A DNA stretch of 64,000 nucleotides from Croceitalea rosinachiae (GCF_031846445.1 NZ_JAVRHR010000001.1:1550001-1614000); one strand, 5' to 3'. Shown: positions 16,747-26,226, counted from the stretch's first letter. Notes: a model not told the origin generated them from the letters alone. Made by a program: numbers and translations.

Positions 16747-18654
16747 ATGCTCAATATCCACAATCTTTCTGTCGCTTTCGGAGGAGAATATTTATTTGAA
16801 GAGATTGCATTCCGTTTAAATTCTGGAGATAGGGTCGGGCTTATCGGAAAAAATGGTGCGGGTAAGTCTACTTTGCTAAAACTGCTGAGTAAAGAGATGG
16901 AGCCAGATTCTGGCACTATAGCTTCTGATAAAGAGGTGAAGATTGGTTTTTTAAAACAAGACATTGATTTTGAGCAGGGCAGAACGGTGTTGGAAGAAGC
17001 TTATCAGGCATTTATTGAAATCAAACAGCTCGAAGAAAAGCTAGAAGAAATCAATACTCAATTGGCGGAGCGTACCGATTATGAAAGTGAAGGTTATAAT
17101 CAATTAATGATCGATTTGAATGATGTATCACATCATTATGAAATTTTAGGCGGTTATAATTACCAAGGTGATACGGAGAAGGTATTACAAGGTCTGGGTT
17201 TTAAACGCCAAGATTTTGATAAACTTACAGAAACATTTTCTGGTGGATGGCGCATGCGTATTGAACTTGCAAAACTATTGTTGCAAAATAATGATGTGTT
17301 GCTTTTGGATGAGCCTACGAATCATCTAGACATTGAGTCCATAATTTGGTTAGAACAGTTTTTAAGAAACTACTCTGGTGCTGTGGTCATTGTATCACAC
17401 GATAAAATGTTTTTAGATAATGTAACAAATCGTACCATTGAAATATCACTAGGGCGAATTTACGATTATAATAAGCCCTATTCAAAATATTTGATTCAAC
17501 GGGCTGAGATAAAAGAACAACAGCTGAGTGCTCAAAAGAACCAAGAAAAGCAAATTCAACAGACCGAAAAATTGATAGAGAAGTTTAGAGCAAAAGCTTC
17601 TAAGGCTTCAATGGCACAGTCCCTCATTAAAAAACTGGATAAGATTGACCGTATTGAAGTAGATGAAGATGATCATAGTGTAATGAAGTTGCGATTCCCT
17701 ATTTCAGTGACTCCAGGAAAGGTAGTTGCTGAACTGGAAAAACTATCTAAGCATTATGGTGCTAAAGAAGTCTTGAATGACATTAATCTTTTAGTAGAGC
17801 GAGGAAGCAAAACAGCTTTTGTAGGTCAAAATGGTCAAGGAAAGACCACCTTGGCAAAGATTATGGTTGGGGAGCTTGATTATAAAGGTTACTTAAAAAA
17901 TGGCCACAATGTACAGATAGGATATTTCGCACAAAATCAAGCCGAATATTTAGACGGCAGTAAAACCATTTTAGATACCATGATAGATTCGGCCAATGAA
18001 AGTAACCGAAGTAAAGTACGAGATATTCTAGGGTCTTTTTTGTTTAGAGGTGATGAAGTTGAAAAATACGTAAAAGTTCTGTCTGGTGGTGAACGCAACC
18101 GTTTGGCATTAGCAAAAATGTTATTGCAACCTTTTAATGTTTTGGTAATGGATGAACCTACCAATCATCTTGATATTAAATCAAAAAATGTCTTAAAGCA
18201 GGCATTACAGAGTTTTGAAGGAACTTTAATATTGGTATCTCACGATAGGGATTTTCTTCAAGGGCTAACGGATAAAGTTTATGAGTTTAAAGATGGAAGC
18301 ATAAAAGAATATCTAGGGGATATTGACTTTTACTTAGAGCAGCGCAATGCTGAAAACTTCAGAAAAATTGAGCTTAAAGAAAAGGTAAGACCAGGTGCCA
18401 AAACCGAAAAGCCAAAAAATGACTATGAGAAGCAAAAGCGAAAAAAAGCATTAAACAATAAATTAAGCTCGGTTGAGAAAAAAATTAATACGCTAGAGAC
18501 TGAAATAGCCACCTTTGACCATCAGCTTTTAATGGACTACGATAATACGGTTGCTAATGCTGGTTTTTTTGATACCTACCATGGCGCTAAAAAGAAGTTG
18601 GAGGAATACATGGAACAATGGGAGACCATTACAATTGAGATAGAGTCCAATTAA
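16747..18654 (+). CDS. ABC-F family ATPase
   Basis: A 635-residue soluble protein with two fused ABC ATPase domains and no membrane segment. The first Walker A is GKNGAGKST (34-42), with signature FSGGWRMRIELAKLL and Walker B VLLLDEPTNHLD. The second Walker A is GQNGQGKTT, with signature LSGGERNRLALAKML and VLVMDEPTNHLD. The linker is long and charged, and residues about 545-635 form a C-terminal coiled-coil extension. ABC-F proteins act on the ribosome, helping stalled or early elongation complexes. The C-terminal coiled coil suggests a Uup-like member. A resistance-type ABC-F is less likely in this housekeeping context but cannot be excluded. Confidence 0.92.
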   Translation: MLNIHNLSVAFGGEYLFEEIAFRLNSGDRVGLIGKNGAGKSTLLKLLSKEMEPDSGTIASDKEVKIGFLKQDIDFEQGRTVLEEAYQAFIEIKQLEEKLEEINTQLAERTDYESEGYNQLMIDLNDVSHHYEILGGYNYQGDTEKVLQGLGFKRQDFDKLTETFSGGWRMRIELAKLLLQNNDVLLLDEPTNHLDIESIIWLEQFLRNYSGAVVIVSHDKMFLDNVTNRTIEISLGRIYDYNKPYSKYLIQRAEIKEQQLSAQKNQEKQIQQTEKLIEKFRAKASKASMAQSLIKKLDKIDRIEVDEDDHSVMKLRFPISVTPGKVVAELEKLSKHYGAKEVLNDINLLVERGSKTAFVGQNGQGKTTLAKIMVGELDYKGYLKNGHNVQIGYFAQNQAEYLDGSKTILDTMIDSANESNRSKVRDILGSFLFRGDEVEKYVKVLSGGERNRLALAKMLLQPFNVLVMDEPTNHLDIKSKNVLKQALQSFEGTLILVSHDRDFLQGLTDKVYEFKDGSIKEYLGDIDFYLEQRNAENFRKIELKEKVRPGAKTEKPKNDYEKQKRKKALNNKLSSVEKKINTLETEIATFDHQLLMDYDNTVANAGFFDTYHGAKKKLEEYMEQWETITIEIESN

Positions 18655-18736
18655 AATACTAAAAAGTAAGAATAAACTTACTAAACAACAATTTTTTAAA
18701 CTTTCACAACAAGTTTACCTTATTACACCGAATAAG

Positions 18737-18768
18737 TTTGGTTTCATAAGATACTTACTATTTATTTG
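18737..18768 (+). promoter_or_regulatory. Candidate promoter of the LRR gene
   Basis: TTTG (18737-18740) and TTTATTTG (18761-18768), 20 nt apart, resemble -33 and -7 elements; the -7 box has TT in place of TA. The -7 box lies between TACTTAC (18752-18758) and GTAAGTA (18768-18774), a perfect 7-bp inverted repeat that could be an operator. Confidence 0.35.
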
Positions 18769-18798
18769 TAAGTAAATTCTTATAAATTAATATTTTAG

Positions 18799-19692
18799 AT
18801 GAAATCTACTATCATTTTATCTCTTTTAGTTTTAACCTTTTTTGAAATACATGCAACCGTTTATGAAACTGTTTCATCGAAAGAAAAAAAGGTACTGATT
18901 GATTTATTTGAAAGCACAGATGGCGAGAATTGGAATTCTAGCTGGAATGTTAAGGCTCCAATTGATGAATGGAAAGGTGTAGAAATTGACGATAATCATG
19001 TAGTTGGAATTAATCTATTCAATAACAATTTAAATGGGGCTTTGCCCGAAAGTCTGGGTAGTCTTAAATATTTGACCCATTTAAATTTGGCATTCAACAG
19101 CATAACTGGGGTATTGCCAAAGGATTTAGTCCAGTTAAAAAATTTAAAGGTTTTGAAACTTGAGATGAATCGTATAAAAGGATCAATACCGGCTGCTATA
19201 GGAAACTTAAGTAGTCTTGAAGAATTATCAATGTTCAATAACTTTCTTTCTGGACCAATTCCTGAAAGCCTAGGAAATTTAAAAGGGCTTAAAGTATTGA
19301 ATTTATCAAGTAACAATCTAAAAGGAATTATCCCAATTTCAATTGGAAACCTAAGCAAGTTAGAAACTTTGGGTCTCTTTGAAAATGGATTGGAGGGGGC
19401 TATTCCTCAAGAAATGGGAAAGCTAACCAGACTAAAAGAATTGGTTTTGGCAAACAACCAATTAGGTGGCGAAATACCAACAGAGTTTGGCCAATTGGCC
19501 AGTTTGAAAATATTACAGATCCAGAACAATAGATTTAAATCTTTCAAAGGATTGCAAAGTATTGATACAAAACAGTTTTTGGTTTTTGATACTGATGATA
19601 AATCATTAAACCCATATAAAGAATTTGATCTAGAACGGGTACGCACTCGTATGGCGGATACTAAGTTCGAAGATGAAGACGATAATGAGTAG
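18799..19692 (+). CDS. Secreted leucine-rich-repeat protein (plant-type LRR)
   Basis: A 297-residue exported protein with signal peptide MKSTIILSLLVLTFFEIHA. Residues about 25-60 form an LRR N-cap region (LIDLFESTDGENWNSSWN, then DEWKGVEID). They are followed by about seven 24-residue repeats of the plant/receptor-like consensus LxxLxxLxLxxNxLxGxIPxxLGN (LTHLNLAFNSITGVLP, LKVLKLEMNRIKGSIP, LEELSMFNNFLSGPIP, LKVLNLSSNNLKGIIP). The acidic C-terminus ends KFEDEDDNE, and I see no T9SS sorting domain or lipobox. It is probably a periplasmic or surface protein-binding scaffold; the ligand is unknown. It is monocistronic, with its own terminator. Confidence 0.88.
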   Translation: MKSTIILSLLVLTFFEIHATVYETVSSKEKKVLIDLFESTDGENWNSSWNVKAPIDEWKGVEIDDNHVVGINLFNNNLNGALPESLGSLKYLTHLNLAFNSITGVLPKDLVQLKNLKVLKLEMNRIKGSIPAAIGNLSSLEELSMFNNFLSGPIPESLGNLKGLKVLNLSSNNLKGIIPISIGNLSKLETLGLFENGLEGAIPQEMGKLTRLKELVLANNQLGGEIPTEFGQLASLKILQIQNNRFKSFKGLQSIDTKQFLVFDTDDKSLNPYKEFDLERVRTRMADTKFEDEDDNE

Positions 19693-19719
19693 TTAGTTAT
19701 ACTTTAGTTTGTTTGGTTC

Positions 19720-19747
19720 GGGGATGCAGAGGTGCGTCCCCTTTTTT
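19720..19747 (+). terminator. Rho-independent terminator after the LRR gene
   Basis: GGGGATGCA (19720-19728) pairs with TGCGTCCCC (19733-19741) around a 4-nt loop, followed by six T. Confidence 0.9.
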
Positions 19748-19816
19748 GTTTTACAAATAAAAAGTTACCTCTAAACATTTATGAAATATTTAACCAAGAA
19801 CTCCTTTAGTTGACAA

Positions 19817-19824
19817 TAGTTTTG
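19817..19824 (+). promoter_or_regulatory. -7 element for the first RND operon
   Basis: TAGTTTTG matches TAnnTTTG and lies 22 nt before the adaptor ATG at 19847. No matching -33 box is obvious. Confidence 0.45.
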
Positions 19825-19846
19825 CAAAAACTAATCAACTTATTTG

Positions 19847-20983
19847 ATGCGAAAAATAATTCTCTCCATCCTATTGGGATTGGCAATCATTTTAGGTTCT
19901 ATTTACGGGGCCGGTTTAATTGCCGATAGTAAAGAAAATAGAAGGCCTATACCAAAGAAAGTAATTAAGACGGTTTTTATTGATACCGTGATAAATGGTA
20001 TTGTACCCATTAAAGTACCTGCAAATGGAAATCTGGTGGCTAAAGAACGCGTTGAGCTCTATGCGGAGGTTCAAGGTGTTTTAAAGAAAGGTGGGCAGCT
20101 TTTTAAAACAGGTCAAGAGTATAGATCAGGTCAGGCTTTGGTCAGAATAGATGCCTCGGAATACTACGCTAGCGTGCAATCCGCAAAAAGTAACCTATAT
20201 AATTTGGTCACTTCCATTATGCCAGACCTGCAGTTGGATTACCCAGAAGATTTTTCAAAATGGCAAAGCTATTTGGCTAATTTTGATTTAGAAAAGACAA
20301 CTCCTAAACTTCCTGAGATCAATTCTGACAAAGAAAAATATTTCATAACGGGTAGAGGTATTTTCAGTAGTTATTATAATGTAAAAAACTTAGAACAACG
20401 CCTTTCAAAATATGTTATTTCCGCTCCTTTTACTGGGATACTTACTGAAGCACTAGTAACGGAAGGCACTTTGGTTAGAACTGGTCAAAAACTGGGTGAG
20501 TTTATAAAAGTTGGTACTTATGAGTTGGAAGTTGCAATTAGCAAATCATACGCAGATTTTCTAAAAGTAGGGGAAGAAGTAGCATTAACAACTCTAGATA
20601 AGACTAAATCATATGTTGGCAGGGTAGCACGTATTAATGGAAGGGTAGATCAAGCTAGCCAAACAATAACAGCGTTTATTGAAGTAAAGGGTGATAATTT
20701 AAAAGAAGGGCAATATTTAGAGGCTAATCTGAATGCTAAAAATGAGAACAATGCCATAGAAATAGATAGGGCACTGGTAAACGATAATAATCAAATTTTT
20801 GTTGTTCGAGACTCCATTTTAGATCTTATTGACGTTTACCCAGTTTATTTTTCAGATAAAAATGTTGTTCTGAAAGATGTGCCAGATGGAGAAACCATAG
20901 TTTCTAAGCCAGTAGTTGGAGCATATGCGGGGATGCTAGTGAAAGTTTATGGGGCAGATAACGCCGAAAAAAGCGCAGAATGA
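19847..20983 (+). CDS. RND efflux periplasmic adaptor (HlyD/MFP family), system A
   Basis: A 378-residue membrane-fusion protein linking the RND permease to the TolC-type channel. The N-terminal signal or anchor helix is MRKIILSILLGLAIILGSIYG. The barrel-sandwich (lipoyl-like) half-motifs are ANGNLVAKERVELYAEVQGVL and ISAPFTGILTEALVTEGTLVRTGQKLGEFI, separated by a helical hairpin of about 110 residues. The C-terminal beta-barrel follows (VGRVARINGRVDQASQTITAFIEV). A TTG lies directly before the ATG, which is taken as the start. The last codon overlaps the permease start as ATGA, so the two are translationally coupled. The system B adaptor is a clear paralogue. Confidence 0.93.
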   Translation: MRKIILSILLGLAIILGSIYGAGLIADSKENRRPIPKKVIKTVFIDTVINGIVPIKVPANGNLVAKERVELYAEVQGVLKKGGQLFKTGQEYRSGQALVRIDASEYYASVQSAKSNLYNLVTSIMPDLQLDYPEDFSKWQSYLANFDLEKTTPKLPEINSDKEKYFITGRGIFSSYYNVKNLEQRLSKYVISAPFTGILTEALVTEGTLVRTGQKLGEFIKVGTYELEVAISKSYADFLKVGEEVALTTLDKTKSYVGRVARINGRVDQASQTITAFIEVKGDNLKEGQYLEANLNAKNENNAIEIDRALVNDNNQIFVVRDSILDLIDVYPVYFSDKNVVLKDVPDGETIVSKPVVGAYAGMLVKVYGADNAEKSAE

Positions 20984-23900
20984 GAAAAGTCATTGAATAT
21001 TTTATCAAGTATCATGTCGCGGTAAATGTTATTATCTTGGCATTCTTTGTGTTCGGTATTGTTGGAGCACTTACTTTAAAGTCTTCTTTTTTTCCTCTAA
21101 CAGAATCTAAAAACGTTCTCATAAGCATTACATATCCTGGGGCATCACCACAAGAAATAGAAGAAGGCATTGTATTAAAAATTGAAGACAATCTAAAGGG
21201 CCTTCAAGGGGTTGATAGGGTAACTTCAACGTCTCGTGAAAACTCAGGGTCAATTAATGTTGAGATTGAGAAAGGGCAAGATATTGACTTTATGCTTCTT
21301 GAAGTAAAAAACGCGGTAGACCGAGTACCCACGTTTCCAACTGGGATGGAACCTTTGGTGGTTTCTAAATTAGAGGCAGTTCGTCAAACCATAAGCTTTG
21401 CTGTTAGTGGTGAGAATATTTCCTTGGCTACTTTAAAGCAGATTGGTAGGCAGATCGAGAATGACCTCCGTGCTATTGAAGGAATATCACAAATAAGTAT
21501 TTCTGGCTATCCAGAAGAAGAGATTGAAATCGCAGTCAATGAAAATAGTTTACTGGCCTATAATATTTCTTTTAATGAAGTGGCTTTATCAGTTTCTAAT
21601 GCAAATATTTTGGTGACGGGCGGTAATATAAAGACTAGTGCTGAAGAATATTTGATACGGGCAAACAATCGTTCCTATTATGGTGATGAATTATCAAATA
21701 TTATTGTTCGTAGTGATGCCTCAGGGCGAGCAGTCCGTTTGAAAGATGTCGCTATTATTCGAGACCGCTTTTCTGAAACCCCCAATGCCACATACTATAA
21801 CGGTGATTTGGCAGTAAATGCTACTATTACGAGCACAAATACGGAGGACCTTATTGGTTCTGCGGAAAATGTAAAAGAGTACATTGAAGACTTTAATCAG
21901 AAGTATAATAATGTTCGTCTGAATGTAGTAAGTGATCTTTCAACAACGCTTACACAACGAACAGAATTATTGACTGAAAACGCCATAATGGGTATGATTT
22001 TAGTGCTTCTTTTTCTATCATTGTTTTTAAATACAAGACTTGCTTTTTGGGTAGCTTTCGGTTTGCCAATTGCTTTTTTAGGAATGTTTGTATTTGCCCC
22101 TATGTTTAATGTTACTATCAATGTATTGTCATTGTTCGGGATGATTATAGTTATTGGTATTTTGGTGGATGATGGTATTGTAATTGCCGAAAATATTTAT
22201 CAGCACTATGAGAAAGGAAAAAGTCCTATTCAAGCCGCTGTAGATGGTACTATGGAAGTAATACCACCTATTGTCTCTGCAATAATAACCACTATTTTGG
22301 CATTTTCTATTTTCTTATTTTTAGATGGTAGAATTGGAGATTTCTTTGGGGAGGTTTCCGTGATTGTAATTTTGACTTTGGTGGTTTCGTTAGTGGAAGC
22401 ATTGATTATTCTTCCTGCTCACTTGGCACATTCTAAAGCATTACAAAAACAAAGTGATAAACCGAAAACAGGTATAGCGGCAATTTTTGCCAAGTTAAGA
22501 GGTATCAATAAGGCAGGAGATAGTGCAATGGCTTGGATGCGTGATAAGCTATACAGTCCTGTGCTTCGTTTTGCTTTGGAATACAAGCTTTTGACCTTTG
22601 CTCTTTTCATCATGGCTTTGTTTTTGACCTTTGGTTCTGTTGGCGGTGGAATCATTCGAACTGCCTTTTTTCCAAGGATTGCTAGTGATCGTATTGCAGT
22701 AGAGCTTTTAATGCCAAATGGAACCAACGAAAAAGTAACGGATTCTATTATAAGTCTAATTGAAGAAAAGGCAATTATTGTTAATGAAGAACTAACAGAG
22801 CAGTATTTAAAGGGTACGGATAAGGTTTTGTTTGAAAACATGATAAAAAATGTTGGCCCCGGATCTTCATCTGCCACTTTGGTAATTAACCTATTGCCAG
22901 GTGAGGAACGACCCGATGCAATTCGTTCAGACTTGGTCACCAATCGATTGAGAGAGTTAGTAGGGCCAGTAATCGGAACGGAAAGTTTGATTTATGGATC
23001 AGGGGGTAATTTTGGTGGAGATCCCGTTTCGATATCATTGCTTGGTAATAATATTCAAGAATTAAAAGCAGCAAAAACAGAGCTTAAAGCTGCTATGGTC
23101 GGTAATGACTTATTAAAAGATGTAGCGGACAACGACCCCGCAGGAATTAAGGAGATTCAATTAGAGCTTAAGGAGAATGCTTATTTGTTAGGATTGGATT
23201 TGCGCACCGTTATGAATCAAGTACGGGCAGGTTTCTTTGGCACGCAAGCACAGCGTTTTCAAAGGGGACAAGATGAGATTCGAGTTTGGGTACGGTATGA
23301 TCGTGAGAACAGATCATCGATAACTGATTTAGATGAAATGAGAATTGCTACTCCTTCAGGCGCGCGAATACCGTTGAAAGAAATTGCAACCTATACCATC
23401 TCCAGAGGAGATGTCGCTATTAACCACTTAGAAGGCCAGCGCGAAATTAGGATTACCTCAGATTTGAAAGACGCAGAAACCACTAGTGCACCTGATATTT
23501 TAGCTTGGATCAAAGATGAAGTAATGACGGATATCCAATCAAAGTATCCTTCGGTAACAGCTTCTTATGAAGGGCAGAATAGAGAGCGCAACAAATTAAT
23601 GGATTCTCTAAATTTTGTAGGATTGGCCGTTTTTTTCCTGATTTATGTTACGATTGCGTTCACATTTAGAAGTTTTAGTCAGCCATTATTATTATTGCTA
23701 TTGGTACCCTTTAGTCTAACAGCAGTAGCATGGGGACATTGGATTCATGGTTTCCCAATCAATATTCTTTCTATGCTTGGTATTATTGCCTTAATAGGAA
23801 TTATGGTCAATGATGGCTTAGTGCTTATTGGAAAATTCAACGGTAACCTTCGTGAAGGAATGAAGTTTGATGAGGCTCTTTTTCAAGCTGGTCGTTCAAG

Positions 23901-24264
23901 GTTTAGAGCTATTTTCTTAACAAGTATTACTACAATAGCAGGTCTTGCACCTTTGTTATTGGAAAAAAGTAGACAAGCTCAATTCTTAAAACCTATGGCC
24001 ATCTCTATTGCATACGGAATAGGTTTTGCTACGGTTTTAACCCTAGTGATGCTGCCTATATTCCTTTCTTTCAGTAATAATGTTAAAGTAGGTGCTAAAT
24101 GGTTGGGCACAGGCAATAAAATAAGTAAAGAAGAGGTGGAAAGGGCTATTAAAGAGCAACATGAAGAAACCCATATGGCAACTGCTCATCAGAACCAAAA
24201 TGGATTGGATTTGGATACTTCCCTCGATGATAAAAATCAAAAAGAACTAGAAGAAATTTTATAA
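20980..24264 (+). CDS. RND efflux permease (HAE-1/AcrB-like), system A
   Basis: A 1094-residue inner-membrane proton-driven pump with twelve predicted helices in two repeats, and large periplasmic loops after helices 1 and 7. The N-terminus has FFPLTESKNVLISITYPGASPQEIEEGI. Helix 4 has ILVDDGIVIAENIY with the paired Asp residues of the proton relay. The helix 10 motif is IMVNDGLVLIGKFN, with Val-Asn-Asp where AcrB-type pumps have Ala-Lys-Asn. The tail after helix 12 is hydrophilic and about 60 residues long (EEVERAIKEQHEE). The substrate cannot be read from sequence. It overlaps the adaptor by ATGA and the TolC gene by TAATG. Confidence 0.95.
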   Translation: MRKVIEYFIKYHVAVNVIILAFFVFGIVGALTLKSSFFPLTESKNVLISITYPGASPQEIEEGIVLKIEDNLKGLQGVDRVTSTSRENSGSINVEIEKGQDIDFMLLEVKNAVDRVPTFPTGMEPLVVSKLEAVRQTISFAVSGENISLATLKQIGRQIENDLRAIEGISQISISGYPEEEIEIAVNENSLLAYNISFNEVALSVSNANILVTGGNIKTSAEEYLIRANNRSYYGDELSNIIVRSDASGRAVRLKDVAIIRDRFSETPNATYYNGDLAVNATITSTNTEDLIGSAENVKEYIEDFNQKYNNVRLNVVSDLSTTLTQRTELLTENAIMGMILVLLFLSLFLNTRLAFWVAFGLPIAFLGMFVFAPMFNVTINVLSLFGMIIVIGILVDDGIVIAENIYQHYEKGKSPIQAAVDGTMEVIPPIVSAIITTILAFSIFLFLDGRIGDFFGEVSVIVILTLVVSLVEALIILPAHLAHSKALQKQSDKPKTGIAAIFAKLRGINKAGDSAMAWMRDKLYSPVLRFALEYKLLTFALFIMALFLTFGSVGGGIIRTAFFPRIASDRIAVELLMPNGTNEKVTDSIISLIEEKAIIVNEELTEQYLKGTDKVLFENMIKNVGPGSSSATLVINLLPGEERPDAIRSDLVTNRLRELVGPVIGTESLIYGSGGNFGGDPVSISLLGNNIQELKAAKTELKAAMVGNDLLKDVADNDPAGIKEIQLELKENAYLLGLDLRTVMNQVRAGFFGTQAQRFQRGQDEIRVWVRYDRENRSSITDLDEMRIATPSGARIPLKEIATYTISRGDVAINHLEGQREIRITSDLKDAETTSAPDILAWIKDEVMTDIQSKYPSVTASYEGQNRERNKLMDSLNFVGLAVFFLIYVTIAFTFRSFSQPLLLLLLVPFSLTAVAWGHWIHGFPINILSMLGIIALIGIMVNDGLVLIGKFNGNLREGMKFDEALFQAGRSRFRAIFLTSITTIAGLAPLLLEKSRQAQFLKPMAISIAYGIGFATVLTLVMLPIFLSFSNNVKVGAKWLGTGNKISKEEVERAIKEQHEETHMATAHQNQNGLDLDTSLDDKNQKELEEIL

Positions 24265-25631
24265 TGCGAATAAAAACCTTCTCACTAACAACAATACTTG
24301 TTGTATTAGTACAGATTATCAGTGCCCAAGAAAAAGTATTATCTAAGGAAGAGGCTGTTAAGCTCGCTTTGGAAAATAACTTCGGTATTATTATTGCCAA
24401 AAACAATGTAGAAGTTGCTGAGAACAACAAAAACATTTTGAACTCTGGTTTTTTACCTAGTATTACTGGAAACGCAGGTGCAAATTATCAACGAGATGAT
24501 TCAACCTTTGAGTTTCCTGGGCAGTTCATTACGGATGAAGATGGAAATCAAGTGCCTAGGCCTGATACAGATTTGTATAAGGCAGAAGCACAACGCTATA
24601 ATGCAGGTTTGACAGCTAATTATACACTGTTTGATGGTTTGGGAAGGTTGTATGATTATAAGCGATTAAAAGAAGAATACAACCTGTCTGAATTGCAGGC
24701 TAGAGAGACTATTGAAACGACAATATTACAATTGTTCACAGTCTATTTTGAAGTAGCAAGACTTTCAGAAAATATTGGGGTTTTAGAAGAGACTTTTTCA
24801 AATACAAAAAATAGATTACAACGAGCGGAATATAGTTTTGAATATGGACAAAACAATAAATTGGATGTATTGAATGCTGAGGTTGATTTGGTCAATGATA
24901 GTATCAATTTGATGAATGAAAGGCAGACATTTAAAAACACCCAGCGCGATTTGAATGTATTGCTCAACCAAGAATTAATTAAGGTTTTTAGGGTGGACAC
25001 GACCATCGTTTTTACCGATCCATTGACTTTGGATAATTATTTGAATGAGGGCGAGCGAAATAACATTAGAATGCTTCAGGCCGAGAAAAATGTAATGATT
25101 AATGATTACAGCTTAAAAGCTGGAAAATCTGTTTTTTTACCAACGATAGGCTTAACAGGGTCATACGGTTGGAATCTTAACCAGAGCGCGCCATCTGCTT
25201 TTTTTCCGGGGATAAATACAAATAATACTAGAAATTTTGCCTTGGGAGCCAATCTTACTTGGAATTTATTTGATGGAGGGAGCGGAATCACCCAAGTAAA
25301 AAATGCAAAGATATTATTGGACTCACAAGATACTTTGCAAGAACAGATCGAACAAGAAGTTAAGCGTGATATTGCCAATGCCAAAGGAAATTATGAAAAT
25401 CGATTAGAAGTATTTCGTTTACAAGAGCAAAATGTCAATACGGCTACAAATAACTATAACCGTTCCAATGAACGTTATAAGTTGGGTCAAATAACTTCGG
25501 TTGAACTTAGACAGGCACAACTAAACTTATTAAATGCCAAGACCAGTAAAAATCTAGCAAAGTACAATGCAAAACTGGCTGAGTTGGAACTTCTTCAGCT
25601 AACAGGGCAATTATTGAATACGAATTTATAA
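24264..25631 (+). CDS. TolC-family outer-membrane efflux protein, system A
   Basis: A 455-residue outer-membrane factor with signal peptide ending ISAQ. It contains the two long-helix repeats of the OEP family (ALENNFGIIIAKNNVEVAENNKNILNSGFLPSITGNAG and the later ERNNIRMLQAEKNVMINDYSLKAGKSVFLPTIGLTGSYG), and the repeat pair RAEYSFEYGQNNKLDVLNAEVDLVN and RYKLGQITSVELRQAQLNLLNAK. It completes a tripartite pump with the two upstream genes, to which it is translationally coupled. Confidence 0.94.
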   Translation: MRIKTFSLTTILVVLVQIISAQEKVLSKEEAVKLALENNFGIIIAKNNVEVAENNKNILNSGFLPSITGNAGANYQRDDSTFEFPGQFITDEDGNQVPRPDTDLYKAEAQRYNAGLTANYTLFDGLGRLYDYKRLKEEYNLSELQARETIETTILQLFTVYFEVARLSENIGVLEETFSNTKNRLQRAEYSFEYGQNNKLDVLNAEVDLVNDSINLMNERQTFKNTQRDLNVLLNQELIKVFRVDTTIVFTDPLTLDNYLNEGERNNIRMLQAEKNVMINDYSLKAGKSVFLPTIGLTGSYGWNLNQSAPSAFFPGINTNNTRNFALGANLTWNLFDGGSGITQVKNAKILLDSQDTLQEQIEQEVKRDIANAKGNYENRLEVFRLQEQNVNTATNNYNRSNERYKLGQITSVELRQAQLNLLNAKTSKNLAKYNAKLAELELLQLTGQLLNTNL

Positions 25632-25633
25632 TC

Positions 25634-25816
25634 ATGCTCGAGCATTTCTTTCAATGCCCTTATTGCTGGGAAGAAATTTCAATGCTATTAGATACTTCAA
25701 TTTCCAATCAGACCTATGTCGAAGACTGCGAGGTTTGCTGTAACCCTATTGAAGTAAATTCTAAGTTTATCAACAATGAGCTGACCGGTTTTAATTTCAA
25801 TAATATTGAGCAATAA
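25634..25816 (+). CDS. CPXCG-motif cysteine-rich small protein
   Basis: A 60-residue cytoplasmic protein beginning MLEHFFQCPYCWEEISMLLD, with a second cysteine cluster VEDCEVCCNPIEV. It matches the CPXCG small zinc-ribbon-like family (FxCPYCxExI...DCxVCCxPI). It starts 2 nt after the TolC stop and so is probably the last gene of the system A operon. Function is unknown; a metal-binding role is inferred from the cysteines. Confidence 0.85.
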   Translation: MLEHFFQCPYCWEEISMLLDTSISNQTYVEDCEVCCNPIEVNSKFINNELTGFNFNNIEQ

Positions 25817-25974
25817 AAAGCTTCAAATATGCTTGAGGCTTTTGCAGTAGTAGTAAAGCTGTACTCGACCAATGAACTTACGGTGATGAGTCGATTTTCG
25901 AATTTCCCCAAAATCAATTAAAACCATCATTTATTGTACCTAATAACGTTGTAACTTGATACAAATGTTACATT

Positions 25975-26094
25975 ATGAGTAGTTTCCAGATTGTATTAAG
26001 AAAGAAACCGAACAAGCAAAATTATCCTTTAGCTATTACAATTCATAAAGTATATGGAAGCACTCTACTATTCTTTGAAGGGCGAAAAAGTTAG
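25975..26094 (+). pseudogene. Possible truncated tyrosine-recombinase N-terminus
   Basis: A 39-codon frame beginning MSSFQIVLRKKPNKQNYPLA and continuing ITIHK. It recalls the SAM-like/arm-binding N-terminus of Bacteroidota tyrosine recombinases, which start with a short beta-strand, a Lys-rich turn and YPIxxRIT. It stops after FFEGRKS with no core-binding or catalytic domain downstream in any frame, so it would be a remnant if the resemblance is real. The match is short and tentative. Confidence 0.3.
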
Positions 26095-26205
26095 CCTTAA
26101 ATTATCTTCTGTAACTTTACTTTTAATTTCATTTATTAGATTTTTCTTTTTGCTCAAAATACTAACTATTCTGTTATTCATTTTGCTTGGACTTTTTTTC
26201 TTCAT
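26068..26205 (-). CDS. Hypothetical 45-residue Lys-rich protein
   Basis: The frame begins MKKKSPSKMNNRIVSILSKK and continues with INEIKSKVTEDN and a C-terminal SPFKE. It lies 21 nt beyond the stop of the system B TolC gene on the same strand, so it could be a distal operon gene. I recognise no family and see no clear ribosome-binding site. It overlaps the recombinase-like frame on the other strand, so at most one of the two is likely to be real. Confidence 0.25.
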   Translation of the reverse strand: MKKKSPSKMNNRIVSILSKKKNLINEIKSKVTEDNLRLTFSPFKE

Positions 26206-26226
26206 CTTAGTATGCCAATGTGTCGA

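Larger units (their letters stand above)
25817..26226. other. 410-nt gap between two tail-to-tail RND operons
   Basis: No large gene is present. The gap holds three short open frames: 25829-25921 (+, 30 aa, no recognisable family), 25975-26094 (+, resembling a recombinase N-terminus) and 26068-26205 (-, 45 aa). I see no convincing hairpin terminator for either operon, which is unusual for a convergent junction. Confidence 0.5.

Noticed and set aside
22419..22943. Open frame of 174 codons antisense to the system A permease
   Set aside because: Shadow frame inside a well-conserved gene; no recognisable domain.
25829..25921. 30-codon frame after the CPXCG gene as a real small protein
   Set aside because: No family resemblance and no start signal; too short to support on its own.
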